A stretch of 58,001 bases of DNA, from positions 1 through 58,001 of the forward strand of contig DASYVT010000146.1 in the NCBI GenBank assembly GCA_035936835.1, read 5' to 3'. Below the pieces are notes generated by a model. It was not told the origin of the DNA. It saw nothing but the letters and a program-made list of their open reading frames with translations, and did no database searches. Origin of the DNA: Candidatus Methylomirabilota bacterium. Lineage in GTDB: Bacteria > Methylomirabilota > Methylomirabilia > Rokubacteriales > CSP1-6. A program made the position numbers and the translations under genes. Shown one piece after another: positions 17,816-26,630 of this stretch. The first letter of the stretch is position 1; the number at the start of each line of letters is the position of its first letter.

Positions 17816-18994
17816 TTACTTCATAGTCACCGGGACGATCTTGCCGGCCTTCCAGACGACCATGACGTAGTCTTCGTCGGTCAGCGCGTCGTGCTGCTCG
17901 GGCGTGAACGGCCGCTTGTAGGTCTTGATGAGCCCCTTGTACTCACCCTTGAGGTTCTCGAGCGCATCGCGGACTTTGGATCCCTCGGTTGATCCGGACT
18001 GGTCGAGCGCGAGGGCGACGAGGTGGAGGCCGTCGTAGGCGTTCGCCGTGCCCACCGGCGCGATGACGTCGCCCGGCTCCTTCACCCCGTACTTCTCGCG
18101 CAGCATCTTGAGCACGTACTGGCCGCGCTCGTTCTGCTTGCCGGAGAAGGTGTACGTCTGGAGGAACGTGACGCCCTCGGACAGGTCGCCGGTCAGCTCG
18201 GCGAAGCGGCCGCCCGAGATGCCCCAGTGGGAGATCATGGCCGTGTCCCAGCCGAGCTTGGCCTTGGAGCGCAGGACCTGCGCGCCCTCGGGCGCGTTGG
18301 CCACGAGGACGATGTGGTCGGCGCCCGCGCTCTTGAGGCGGAGGAGCTGCGGGCTCATGTCGGGGTCGTTCCAGTTGAAGCGCTCGACCCCGACCGCCTT
18401 GATGCCCTTCTCGCCGAACCACTTGGTCAAGCCGGCCTCGTTGGACTGCCCCCACGGCGTGTTCTCGAGCAGCAGGCCCGGCTTGCCCTTCTTCAGGACC
18501 TCGATCGCGTAGCGCGACAGGAACCGGTCGACGTAGTCGTCGTTGGCCGAGACGCGGAACACGTAGTTCGGCGTCTGCCCGTTGCGCGTGATGTTGGTGC
18601 CGGCGGCCCAGGCGCCCATGTATGGCGTCTTGAGCTCCTGCCAGACCGGCACCTGGGCAAGCGCCACCGTCGTGTGCAGGCCGCCGAAGACCGCCGCCAC
18701 CTTCTCGCGCTCGACGAGCTCGCGCGCGATCGTGACGCCCTTCTGGGGGTTGCCCTCATCGTCACGAATGACCAGCTCGAGCTTGCGCCCGCCGAGCACG
18801 CCGCCCTTGGCGTTGATCTCGTCGATGGCGATCTGGAGCCCGCGCTTGATCGCCTCACCCGAGGCGGCGGAGCCGCCGGAGACGGCGGCCGACAGCCCGA
18901 TCTTGACGGGCTCCTTCGATTGGGCAAGCGCCGGACCGACGGCGCTGAGCGCGACAGCCAGCACGATGGAGAGAATCACGGAGACACGTCGCAT
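17816..18994 (-). CDS. livJ: Liv-type periplasmic substrate-binding protein
   Basis: 392 aa. Sec signal MRRVSVILSIVLAVALSAVG ending in ALAQS, then a peripla_BP_6 fold: PVKIGLSAAVSGGSAASGEA, VLGGRKLELVIRDDEGNP and VAAVFGGLHTTVALA. A strong Shine-Dalgarno (AAGGAGGT) lies 6 bases before ATG 18994, which fixes the start. First gene of the liv operon; a GC palindrome at 19009-19024 sits just upstream. Ligand unknown; the downstream DUF2877 and amidohydrolase genes suggest an N-containing compound. Confidence 0.93.
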   Translation of the reverse strand: MRRVSVILSIVLAVALSAVGPALAQSKEPVKIGLSAAVSGGSAASGEAIKRGLQIAIDEINAKGGVLGGRKLELVIRDDEGNPQKGVTIARELVEREKVAAVFGGLHTTVALAQVPVWQELKTPYMGAWAAGTNITRNGQTPNYVFRVSANDDYVDRFLSRYAIEVLKKGKPGLLLENTPWGQSNEAGLTKWFGEKGIKAVGVERFNWNDPDMSPQLLRLKSAGADHIVLVANAPEGAQVLRSKAKLGWDTAMISHWGISGGRFAELTGDLSEGVTFLQTYTFSGKQNERGQYVLKMLREKYGVKEPGDVIAPVGTANAYDGLHLVALALDQSGSTEGSKVRDALENLKGEYKGLIKTYKRPFTPEQHDALTDEDYVMVVWKAGKIVPVTMK

Positions 18995-19008
18995 CCTGAA
19001 CCTCCTTG

Positions 19009-19024
19009 GCGGGTCGAGACCCGC
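19009..19024. promoter_or_regulatory. Palindrome ahead of livJ (possible operator or leader hairpin)
   Basis: Perfect palindromic GCGGGTC-GA-GACCCGC ending 14 bases before the livJ start, next to the ribosome binding site. It could be a repressor operator or an RNA hairpin affecting translation. Nothing else identifies the regulator. Confidence 0.35.
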
Positions 19025-19151
19025 GTGGAATCTTGTCCCAGGCTGTGCCCGGCTGTTCCACGACGGCACTGGCGCGGCAGGGGCCCTACCTAGGTATCAC
19101 GAAACCCCGCTGAAGGAAACGGCTTGGCGGCGTCGCGGGCTCCAAGGCTGG

Positions 19152-20519
19152 CTACGGCTTGGGCGGGCTGATGCCGTAAGTCTTGAGCTTGCGGTAGAGG
19201 TGGCTGCGTTCGATGCCGAGCTTCTCGGCCGTGCGGGTCATGTTCCACTCGTGCGCGCGCAGCTCGCCGAGGATGTAGGCGCGCTCGAAGGCGTCGCGGG
19301 CATCCTTGAGCTTCCGGTCGCGCTGCGGGTCGTCGCCTGCTTCCGCCTCCGCGCGAGTGCGGAGGGGGGGCGGCAGGTTCTCGGGACCGATGACGTCGCG
19401 GGGGGCCATGATGACCAGCCGCTCGACCATGTTGCGGAGCTCGCGCACATTGCCCGGCCAGTCGTAGGTGAGGAAGTAGGCGAGCGCCTCGGCGGCGATC
19501 GTCTTCGGGCGCCGCCCGTTCTCGGCCGAGAAGAGCGCGATGAAGTGCTCCACGAGCGCCGGGATATCTTCTTTTCGCTTGCGGAGAGCGGGGACCTCGA
19601 TCGGGATGACGTTGAGCCGATAAAAGAGATCCTCGCGGAAGCGGCCGGCGCCGATCTGCTCCTGGAGGTTTTGGTTCGAGGCGGTGATAACGCGGACGTC
19701 CACGCGGATCGTCTCCTTGCCGCCGACGCGCTCGAAGGCCTGCTCCTCCAGGACGCGCAGCACCTTGGCCTGGGTCTTGAGGCTCATGTCCCCGATCTCG
19801 TCGAGGAAGAGCGTGCCCCCGTCCGCCAGCTCGAACTTGCCCCGGCGGCGCGCGACGGCGCCGGTGAAGGCGCCCCGCTCGTGGCCGAAGAGCTCGGACT
19901 CGATCAGCTCCTCCGGCACGGCGGCGCAGTTGACCTCGACGAAGGGCCCCTCGGCGCGGGTAGAGCGGGCGTGGATGGCGCGCGCGACCAGCTCCTTGCC
20001 CGAGCCGCTCTCGCCGTGGATGAGGACGCGCCCCGTCGTCGGCGCCGCGACCGCGATCTGCTGGCGCAGCTCCTCGATCACGGCGCACTTGCCGACGATC
20101 TCCTGGCCGCGCTCCACGCGCTCCCGCAGCTGGCGATGCTGCTGCTGCAGGCGGGCATGCTCGAGCGTGCGCTCCACGACGAGGAGCGTCTTCTCGAGGG
20201 AGAGCGGCTTCTCGACGAAGTCGTACGCGCCGAGCTTGGTCGCCTTGACGGCGGTCTCGATGGTGCCGTGGCCCGAGATCATCACCACTGCCGTCTCCGG
20301 CCGCCGCTGCTTGATCTCGGCCAGCGCCTCGAGGCCGTCCATGCCGGGCATCCAGATGTCGAGGAAGACCAGATCCGGCGCGTCGTCGGCCAGGCGCGCC
20401 AGCGCCTCCTCGGCGGAGCCCACGGCCGTAACTCGGTAACCCTCGTCCTCGAGCACACCTCTTAAAGATGTCTGGATGGCGCGCTCATCATCCACGATCA
20501 GGACGTGCTCACCCGACAT
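19152..20519 (-). CDS. ntrX: NtrC-family sigma54-dependent response regulator (NtrX-like)
   Basis: 455 aa. Receiver domain (1-120) with phospho-acceptor Asp in DLVFLDIWMPGMDG and Lys in DFVEKPLS; AAA+ domain (about 140-370) with Walker A GESGSGKELV, the sigma54-contact GAFTGA loop and Walker B GGTLFLDEIGDM; Fis-type HTH at the end (NMTRTAEKLGIERSHLYRKL). It activates sigma54 promoters after phosphorylation. Its ATG directly follows the ntrY stop with no gap, so the kinase upstream is the obvious partner. NtrX is the closest match by architecture and context. Confidence 0.93.
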   Translation of the reverse strand: MSGEHVLIVDDERAIQTSLRGVLEDEGYRVTAVGSAEEALARLADDAPDLVFLDIWMPGMDGLEALAEIKQRRPETAVVMISGHGTIETAVKATKLGAYDFVEKPLSLEKTLLVVERTLEHARLQQQHRQLRERVERGQEIVGKCAVIEELRQQIAVAAPTTGRVLIHGESGSGKELVARAIHARSTRAEGPFVEVNCAAVPEELIESELFGHERGAFTGAVARRRGKFELADGGTLFLDEIGDMSLKTQAKVLRVLEEQAFERVGGKETIRVDVRVITASNQNLQEQIGAGRFREDLFYRLNVIPIEVPALRKRKEDIPALVEHFIALFSAENGRRPKTIAAEALAYFLTYDWPGNVRELRNMVERLVIMAPRDVIGPENLPPPLRTRAEAEAGDDPQRDRKLKDARDAFERAYILGELRAHEWNMTRTAEKLGIERSHLYRKLKTYGISPPKP

Positions 20520-22784
20520 CTAGCCGGCCTTCACTGTCGCTTCAGGCTCGGTCGTGGCGCCCGCCAGCCGGCCAACGGGCAGCTCGACCACGAAGCGCGT
20601 GCCCTGCGGCACGGCGTCCTCGACCCAGATGGTGCCGCCGTGGTCGGTGACGATCTGGTGCACGATGGGCAGGCCCAAGCCCGTGCCGCCGGCCTTGGTC
20701 GAGAAATACGGCAGGAAGAGCCGCTCCTTGTCCTCGGCCGGGATACCGGGGCCGTCATCGGCGACGACGATGCGCGCGCGCCGGCTCTCCGGCAGCCAGA
20801 TGGTCTCGACCGTGACGGCGCCCGCGCCGCCCACCGCCTCGACCGCGTTGTCCACGAGGTTGAGCACCGCGCGCTTGATCTGGTCCGGGTCGACCTCGAC
20901 CGGCGGCATGTCGGGCGAGAACGACGCCTTGATGGCGAGCCCGGGATGGGACTCGCGGTAGAGGACGACCACGCCCTCGAGCAGGCGCCCGAGGTCCGTG
21001 GCGCGGGGCTGGAGCGCCGGCATCCGCGCGAAGCGCGAGAACTCGTCGACCAGCTGCTTGAGCCCCTCGACCTCCTGCACGATGGTGGCCGTGGCTTCCT
21101 CGAGGAGCTGCTTCTCCTCCGGGCTCCGGTCGGTGGACAGCCGGCGCCGGAGTCGCTGGGCCGACAGCTGGATCGGCGTCAGCGGGTTCTTGATCTCGTG
21201 CGCGATGCGCTGCGCGACCTCGCGCCAGGCCGCCAAGCGCTGGGCCTTGAGAAGCTCCGTCAGGTCGTCGAAGACGAGCACCATGCCCAGGTAGACGCCT
21301 TCGGGCCCCTTGAGGGCCGTCGCCGAGGCAAGCAGCGTGACCGCGTGACCTTCACGGCGCAAGTGGACTTCGCGCTCGAGCGAGCCCTCGCGCAGCCGGT
21401 TCATGCGCTGGATCAGCGCCGTGAGCTCGGAGTGCATCGGCGGCCGCAGCACGGCCGAAGCGGGCTGGTCCTGGGCCGACGCGGCCGGCACGCCCAGCAT
21501 GCGCTCGGCGGCGCCGTTGATGGTGGTGATGCGCCCGGCCGGGTCGAGCGAGAGCACGCCCGTGGCGACGGCCTCGAGGACGGTCTCGGTATAGCGGCGC
21601 CGCTGCTCGACCTCCTCGTGCTTGGCCTGGAGGTCGCGGTAGGTGTGCTCGAGCTTGGTCTGCGAGGAGGCGAGGTCGCTCGTCATCCGGTTGAAGGAGT
21701 CGACGAGGACGCCGATCTCGTCGTCGGCGCGGACCAGGACCTTGTAGTTCAGGTTGCCCGCGGCGACCGCCCGCGTGCCCTCCGCGAGCATCTGGATGGG
21801 CTCCGTGATGCCGCGCGCGAGGTAGAGGCCGAACCACGTCGCCGAGAAGACGATGACGAGGGTCATCAAGAGGAAGAGCAGAATGTAGATGCCCTTGAGC
21901 GGCTGCTTGAGCAGCCGAAGCTGCTTGTACTCCTGGAAGGACTGGCTGATGCCCCGCAGGCGGGACTCGAGCCGCTGCGTCACGTAGCTGCCGACGACGA
22001 GCGCGCCCACGACGCCGCGGTCGCCGCTCTTGATGGGCACGATGGCCTGGATCATGTCGCCGTTGTCGAGCTCGTGGACCGTCGTCACTTCCTGCCCGGC
22101 GAGCCCCTGTCTCACCTGCTCCTTGTTCACCGATTTCGTCGGCACGGGCCCGATCGTCGCGTCCCTGGCGTGCACGATCAGCTGGCCGCCGCGATTGAAG
22201 ACCGAGATAGCGGCGAGCCCGAGGCGCTCCTGCTGGCCGTTGAGGTACGTCTGCAGCAACGGGCGCTGGCTCGGGGCCATGAAGCCCTCGCGCGCGAGCA
22301 CGTCGGCCATGTAGCGCGCGTGGCGCAGGGCCATGGCCTCCTGGCCCTGGTAGTACGTCTGCGCGACCTCGAGGGCCTGGTCGAGCGGCCGCTCCACCTG
22401 CGGTTTGAACCAGCCCTCGATGGACGTGTTGATGAAGTTGGACGCGATGATGAAGATGAGGATGGCCGGCGTCAGCGCCAGCGACAGGAAGGCGAGGACA
22501 AGCTTGGTCTTGAACCGCGCGCCCAGGACTTTCTGCCGGCGCTCGAACGCGAGCTTGACCAGGTTGCGGAAGAGCAGAACCACCAGCAGCAGGAAGACGA
22601 TCAGGTTCAGGTTGAAGAGCGCGAACACGGCCAGGTTGGAGGCGAGGGGGACCTGGGGTGAATGGATCCAGACCTTGAACCCCCACCACGCCAGGGCCAG
22701 GAGCGCGAGCCCGCCGGAGACGATGAGCAGGTTGCGCCGGTAGTGGCCCCGCTGCTCGGCCGGCGTGTCGATCAGCGGGCTCAC
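20520..22784 (-). CDS. ntrY: Membrane sensor histidine kinase (NtrY-like)
   Basis: 754 aa. Three hydrophobic segments lie in the first ~115 residues (for example LIVSGGLALLALAWWGF and FLSLALTPAILIFIIASNF), then an extracytoplasmic region of about 180 residues, another helix (YILLFLLMTLVIVFSATWFG), HAMP, a PAS domain (ETVLEAVATGVLSLDPAGRI), HisKA with phospho-His in RIAHEIKNPLTPIQLSAQR, and HATPase with DNAVEA and VADDGPGIPAED. The N-terminal layout matches NtrY. Start GTG 22784 overlaps the DUF4390 stop. Probably senses an envelope or nitrogen/redox cue; the signal is not visible. Confidence 0.92.
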   Translation of the reverse strand: MSPLIDTPAEQRGHYRRNLLIVSGGLALLALAWWGFKVWIHSPQVPLASNLAVFALFNLNLIVFLLLVVLLFRNLVKLAFERRQKVLGARFKTKLVLAFLSLALTPAILIFIIASNFINTSIEGWFKPQVERPLDQALEVAQTYYQGQEAMALRHARYMADVLAREGFMAPSQRPLLQTYLNGQQERLGLAAISVFNRGGQLIVHARDATIGPVPTKSVNKEQVRQGLAGQEVTTVHELDNGDMIQAIVPIKSGDRGVVGALVVGSYVTQRLESRLRGISQSFQEYKQLRLLKQPLKGIYILLFLLMTLVIVFSATWFGLYLARGITEPIQMLAEGTRAVAAGNLNYKVLVRADDEIGVLVDSFNRMTSDLASSQTKLEHTYRDLQAKHEEVEQRRRYTETVLEAVATGVLSLDPAGRITTINGAAERMLGVPAASAQDQPASAVLRPPMHSELTALIQRMNRLREGSLEREVHLRREGHAVTLLASATALKGPEGVYLGMVLVFDDLTELLKAQRLAAWREVAQRIAHEIKNPLTPIQLSAQRLRRRLSTDRSPEEKQLLEEATATIVQEVEGLKQLVDEFSRFARMPALQPRATDLGRLLEGVVVLYRESHPGLAIKASFSPDMPPVEVDPDQIKRAVLNLVDNAVEAVGGAGAVTVETIWLPESRRARIVVADDGPGIPAEDKERLFLPYFSTKAGGTGLGLPIVHQIVTDHGGTIWVEDAVPQGTRFVVELPVGRLAGATTEPEATVKAG

Positions 22785-23356
22785 TGGCGCCTCAAGGGCG
22801 TGAGCAGGGGCGACGGGACCCAGTCCGACTCGGCCGCCTCTCCGCTAAAGCGGGCGATCCACGAGTTGACGCCGTTGAGCGAGACGTCGGCGCGGACCCG
22901 GATGAAGTAGAGCTCCTGCGGGTCGAGCGCAGTGTCCGGAGCGAGCTTGCCGGCGCGGAGCTCGGAGACGACGCGCTGGGCCTCGCGGAACTGCTTTGTC
23001 ATGAAGGGCTCGCGCTCCTCGCCGCCGAGCGACACGACCTTATACTCCTTGGTCGCGGGGTTGTACGTCACCTGGCGCTCGATCGTGCGCGATTGCAGGA
23101 GCCGGTTGCGGAAGCGCTGCTGCCAGAGCTCCACGAGGAAGCGCACGTGCACGGGCACGCCGCTGTGCAGGCTCTCGCTGAGTGTGGACGGCACGGCGCC
23201 CAGGAGCACGCAATGGACGGTGACGTCGAAATCGTTGAGGAAGATGGAGAGGTTGCTGATGCGGAGCTCACTCTCGGCCCGGGCGGCCGGGGCCGGGAGG
23301 CAGACCACGAGCAGGGTGATCAGAGCGATCACCCAGGGGCTAGGCTGGTGGCTCAC
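22781..23356 (-). CDS. DUF4390 exported protein
   Basis: About 191 aa with a signal peptide (WVIALITLLVVCLPAPAARA). The mature part has LRISNLSIFLNDFDVTVHCVL, then WQQRFRNRLLQSRTIERQVTYN, typical of DUF4390, a family often found ahead of NtrY-type kinases. Function unknown; periplasmic location next to a membrane kinase suggests a sensing or accessory role. Start: GTG 23356 is preferred because a TATAAT box at 23384-23389 would start transcription near 23377, downstream of the alternative GTG 23380; GGAG also lies ahead of 23356. Confidence 0.8.
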   Translation of the reverse strand: MSHQPSPWVIALITLLVVCLPAPAARAESELRISNLSIFLNDFDVTVHCVLLGAVPSTLSESLHSGVPVHVRFLVELWQQRFRNRLLQSRTIERQVTYNPATKEYKVVSLGGEEREPFMTKQFREAQRVVSELRAGKLAPDTALDPQELYFIRVRADVSLNGVNSWIARFSGEAAESDWVPSPLLTPLRRQ

Positions 23357-23383
23357 GACTGGAGGTCTCCCCACGGACACGTC

Positions 23384-23389
23384 ATTATA
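23384..23389 (-). promoter_or_regulatory. Perfect TATAAT -10 box ahead of the DUF4390-ntrY-ntrX operon
   Basis: Minus strand TATAAT, rare by chance in DNA this GC-rich. No convincing -35 lies 16-18 bases upstream (GGGCTC), so an activator may be needed. Predicted transcription start near 23377. Confidence 0.4.
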
Positions 23390-23450
23390 ACGTCGGGCGG
23401 GGCCAGGAGCCCGGGAAAGCCGGGCAGCCTGGAGGGGTTTGAGTCGGCTG

Positions 23451-24392
23451 CTAGAGAGCTGCGATGCCGGGGTGGGACGAGAGGCCGCCGCCCGACACGA
23501 GCCGCTCCAGGCGGCCTGCGAGGGTCCCAGCGGGCTGGGTCTGCGGCCGCGCGGCCCGCTGGCGCCGCTCCGCGGCGAGGGCGTCCATCATGGCGGCGAC
23601 CAGCTTGTGGTTGAGCGCGTGGCCGGCGTTCCTGGCCGTGATGTGACCCATGAGCGGGCGGCCCAGGAGCCAGAGGTCGCCCACCAGGTCGAGCATCTTG
23701 TGCCGGACGAACTCGTCCTCGAAGCGGAGGCTGTCGTTGAGCACCGAGCGCTTGCCGACCACGACGGCATTGTCGAGGGAGCCGCCGCGTGCCAGTCCGT
23801 TCTTCCGCATGGCCGCGACGTCCTTGAGGAAGCCGTAGGTCCGGGCCGGGGCCAGCTCGTCCACGAACACGCTCTCGCTCACATCGAGGGTGACGACCTG
23901 GCAGCCCACGACAGGATGCGGGTTGTCGAGCGTGTAGGTGATGCGGAAGACGTCGGAAGGGGCGATCTCGATCCAGCGGTTGCCGTCCCCGACGCGCACG
24001 GGCTCGCGGACGCTGACCGCGCGGCGCGGAACTGGCAGCGTGACGGCGCCCGCAGAGTAGAGCAGGTCCACGAAGGGCTTGGCGCTGCCGTCGAGGGCGG
24101 GGACCTCCTCGGCGCTGACGTCGGCCACGAAGTTGTCGATACCGAGCGCGGCGGCGGCGGCCATCAAATGCTCGACGGTGCGCACCCGCACGCCGAAGGC
24201 GCCGAGCGTGGTTGCCGCACGGCCGTCCACGACATGCTCGATGTCGGCCGGGACCAGGGTCCCGTCGGCCGCGCGGAAGAGAATGCCGGTGTCGGCGGCG
24301 GCGGGGGACAGCGTGAGCTTGACCGGCTCGCCGGAATGAAGCCCAATACCGTCCACCGAAACCTGCCGCCTGATCGTCCGCTGAAAGCTCAT
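23451..24392 (-). CDS. lpxC: UDP-3-O-acyl-N-acetylglucosamine deacetylase
   Basis: 313 aa zinc enzyme, the committed step of lipid A synthesis, implying an outer membrane with LPS. Starts SFQRTIRRQVSVDGIGLHSG; zinc and catalytic residues appear in RTVEHLMAAAAALG, VRHKMLDLVGDLWLLG and the active-site His in NAGHALNHKLV. LDGSAKPFV is another family signature. ATG 24392 gives the standard LpxC N-terminus; ATG 24425 would add 11 residues. The C-terminal 35 residues are Gly/Arg-rich and poorly conserved. It is separated from neighbouring genes by 70-150 bases on each side and is probably transcribed alone. Confidence 0.93.
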   Translation of the reverse strand: MSFQRTIRRQVSVDGIGLHSGEPVKLTLSPAAADTGILFRAADGTLVPADIEHVVDGRAATTLGAFGVRVRTVEHLMAAAAALGIDNFVADVSAEEVPALDGSAKPFVDLLYSAGAVTLPVPRRAVSVREPVRVGDGNRWIEIAPSDVFRITYTLDNPHPVVGCQVVTLDVSESVFVDELAPARTYGFLKDVAAMRKNGLARGGSLDNAVVVGKRSVLNDSLRFEDEFVRHKMLDLVGDLWLLGRPLMGHITARNAGHALNHKLVAAMMDALAAERRQRAARPQTQPAGTLAGRLERLVSGGGLSSHPGIAAL

Positions 24393-24544
24393 ACCGGGGC
24401 GCGTATAGAGCAAGTGGGATGCCATCCCGGACGACCTGATCTAACTTTTGGTTTTATATGACTGTTCCGCCACGGTACTGGCCAGCGAGTCCACGCTCCG
24501 ATGACTGTAGGACACGCCACCCGAGCCCGCATGTCTCATTTAGG

Positions 24545-25009
24545 TTACGCATTCGGGCCACCGACGCCCTGGGTGATGACACGAGCTTCAGACCCGTCGC
24601 CAACTGCGAGCACCGCGGCACCGTCGGCGCGGATCCCGCGCACCGTTTCCCGCGGGATGTGGCGGGCCGGGTCGAGGTCTTCCCCGTGGAGGCGGCAGTG
24701 CAGGCGCAGCGGCTCGCCGCCCGGGGCGGAAGCATCGAGAGCGAAGATCGTGAACTCGACCCGCCGTGGGACGAAGCCCTCGACGTCCAGGACGTAGAGG
24801 CACTCGTTGAGCCAATTCACGAGGAGAGTCTCGGGTGCTGAGCCGTGGGCGCGGACCTCGCGGGCGTCACGCTCTTCGACCGAAGCCGGATCCGCCAGGA
24901 GGGCGAACACGCCGAGGGCGACCTGCGCGAAGGCTTCCGGCAGCGTCGCGCCGCGGCCGACCACTCCCCTGCCTCCGCCGGCCTCGACATAGGCGAAGCC
25001 TGGGCTCAG
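24545..25009 (-). CDS. Archease-family protein (start and N-terminal motif unusual)
   Basis: About 154 aa. Archease helps RtcB RNA ligase turnover. The body matches: GATLPEAFAQVALGVFALLAD, ETLLVNWLNECLYVLDVEGF and HGEDLDPARHIPRETVRGI. However, the metal-site motif near the N-terminus (usual EHTADIG) reads YVEAGGGRGVVG, lacking the His and Asp. No ATG is available in frame: CTG 25009 overlaps the rsmE stop (CTGA), and GTG 24964 has a strong GGAGG-rich site but would remove the first strand. It may be a diverged or degenerating copy. No rtcB is seen nearby. Last gene of the hemW-hrcA-rsmE run. Confidence 0.6.
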   Translation of the reverse strand: MSPGFAYVEAGGGRGVVGRGATLPEAFAQVALGVFALLADPASVEERDAREVRAHGSAPETLLVNWLNECLYVLDVEGFVPRRVEFTIFALDASAPGGEPLRLHCRLHGEDLDPARHIPRETVRGIRADGAAVLAVGDGSEARVITQGVGGPNA

Positions 25010-25752
25010 GAGCCGCCTCCGCCGAGATCGCCGTAGCGCATCTGTAGGATAGCGAGCCCCACGGGCCCCGCGGTCTCGGTCCGGAGGATGCGGGGGCCCA
25101 GGCCCCCGACCACCGCGCCCGCAGCGAGGAGGGCGTCGGCCTCGGCCCGCTCGAGCCCGCCCTCGGGTCCGACCACGACCGTGGCGCGGATCACGGGCCG
25201 CGGCGGCAGCTGGGGGCCGAGGGGCTCGGGCGCGTCTTCCCAGAGGCACACGAGCAGCCCGTCGGTCTCGCGGGCCGCGATCCACGCGGCCAAGCTCTGG
25301 GGCGGCGTCACCTCGGTAATCAGCGCGCGGCCGCTTTGCTTGGCCGCTTCCTTGGCCACTCGCTGCCACCGGGAGAGGCGCGGCCCCAGCCGCCCCGGCT
25401 CGACGCGCACCACGGTGCGCGCCGTCACGAGCGGCACCACGCGCGCTGCGCCGAGCTCGGTCGCCATGCGGATGATGCCCTCCATCTTGTCGCCCTTGGG
25501 GATGCTCTGCGCCAGAGTCAGGTGCAGGGGGGATTCGCTCTGCAGCGCGGCGCGCGCGAGCAGGGTGCCGTAGGCGAGGCGGCCGCTCGCGCGCTCGAGC
25601 CGCACCGTCAGCACGTAGCCCATGCCGTCGAAGGCCTCGACGATGTCGCCCGCGCCCAGGCGCAGCACGCGCGTCAGGTGCCGCGTCTCCTCGGCGTCGA
25701 AGGTGACACGCTCCCCGGCGATGCCCTCGTGGCGGATGAGAAAGCGGGTCAC
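25006..25752 (-). CDS. rsmE: 16S rRNA (uracil1498-N3)-methyltransferase
   Basis: 248 aa SPOUT methyltransferase modifying U1498 of 16S rRNA. Family features: TRHLTRVLRLGAGD, LAQSIPKGDKMEGIIRMATELG, the cofactor-knot motif VVGPEGGLERAEAD and LGPRILRTETA near the C-terminus. GTG 25752 overlaps the prmA stop by 4 bases. The prmA-rsmE pair next to dnaJ is a common bacterial arrangement, supporting the call. Confidence 0.95.
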   Translation of the reverse strand: MTRFLIRHEGIAGERVTFDAEETRHLTRVLRLGAGDIVEAFDGMGYVLTVRLERASGRLAYGTLLARAALQSESPLHLTLAQSIPKGDKMEGIIRMATELGAARVVPLVTARTVVRVEPGRLGPRLSRWQRVAKEAAKQSGRALITEVTPPQSLAAWIAARETDGLLVCLWEDAPEPLGPQLPPRPVIRATVVVGPEGGLERAEADALLAAGAVVGGLGPRILRTETAGPVGLAILQMRYGDLGGGGS

Positions 25753-26630
25753 GCGGCGGCCGCTTCCAGGAGCAGCGAGGACCAGCCCTCGATCGCGAGC
25801 CGCCCGCGGAGCGCCAAGCCCGCGGGCTCGAGCGCCGCGATCACGTCCTGGTCCTCGTGTTCGAGGATGCCGCCCAGGATCAGCGCGCCGCCCGGCGCCG
25901 CCAGCCGGCGATAGTGCGGGGCGAGCGCAAGATGGGTGTGGGCGAGGAGGTTGGCGAGGACAAGCGGGAAGGGCGGGACGTCGCGGAGCGACTCGGGCCC
26001 AGCCATGAGGAGCTCGATGCGCTCGGCGCAGCCGTTGCGTGCGGCGTTGACCCGCGCGGCCGCGATGGCGTCCGGATCCACGTCCAGAGCCACGACGAGT
26101 GCGGCGCCCAGCTTGACGGCGGCGACGGCGAGGATGCCCGTGCCGGTGCCGATGTCGAGGACCCGCTCGGGCCGCGTGTCGGCGATGGCTTCGTCGAGGA
26201 GCGCCAGGCATCCCTCGGTGCTGCCGTGGTGTCCCGTGCCGAAGGCGCGGCCCGGCTCGATCACGACCGCGATTCGATCCGTCGCCTCTGCCGCTTCCCA
26301 CGGCGGCTTTATCCAGAGCCTCCGCCCGACGGCCCGCGGAGGGAAGGACTGCTGCCACGCGCTGGCCCAGGCTTCCTCGAGGAGCGGCGTGATCTCCACA
26401 TCGCCCGGCGCCGTCAGGAAGCCCAGGGTGCTGAGGCCGGCCGCGTACTCCCGCACCGAGGTCACGAGGGCGGTGGACGAGGCGCTGTCGGGGAAGAAGG
26501 CGCGAAGCCTCGCCGCAGAGACGGGGCTCTCCTCCTCCATCACGCCCAGGGCGCCCTGTTCCCAGAGGAAGTTGGTCAGGCCTTCGGAGGTTTCGGGCGA
26601 GGTCGGGACGGTGATCTGCCAGAAGGCCAT
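25749..26630 (-). CDS. prmA: Ribosomal protein L11 methyltransferase
   Basis: 293 aa. SAM-binding motif I is VLDIGTGTGILAVAAVKLGA, and the catalytic-loop NLLAHTHLALA follows. The N-terminal L11-binding domain starts WQITVPTSPETSEGLTNFL and includes GALGVMEEE. FGTGHHGSTEGCL is characteristic of PrmA. ATG 26630 overlaps the dnaJ stop by one base (TGATG). The frame stays open further upstream, but those residues lie inside dnaJ and do not match the family. Confidence 0.95.
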   Translation of the reverse strand: MAFWQITVPTSPETSEGLTNFLWEQGALGVMEEESPVSAARLRAFFPDSASSTALVTSVREYAAGLSTLGFLTAPGDVEITPLLEEAWASAWQQSFPPRAVGRRLWIKPPWEAAEATDRIAVVIEPGRAFGTGHHGSTEGCLALLDEAIADTRPERVLDIGTGTGILAVAAVKLGAALVVALDVDPDAIAAARVNAARNGCAERIELLMAGPESLRDVPPFPLVLANLLAHTHLALAPHYRRLAAPGGALILGGILEHEDQDVIAALEPAGLALRGRLAIEGWSSLLLEAAAA

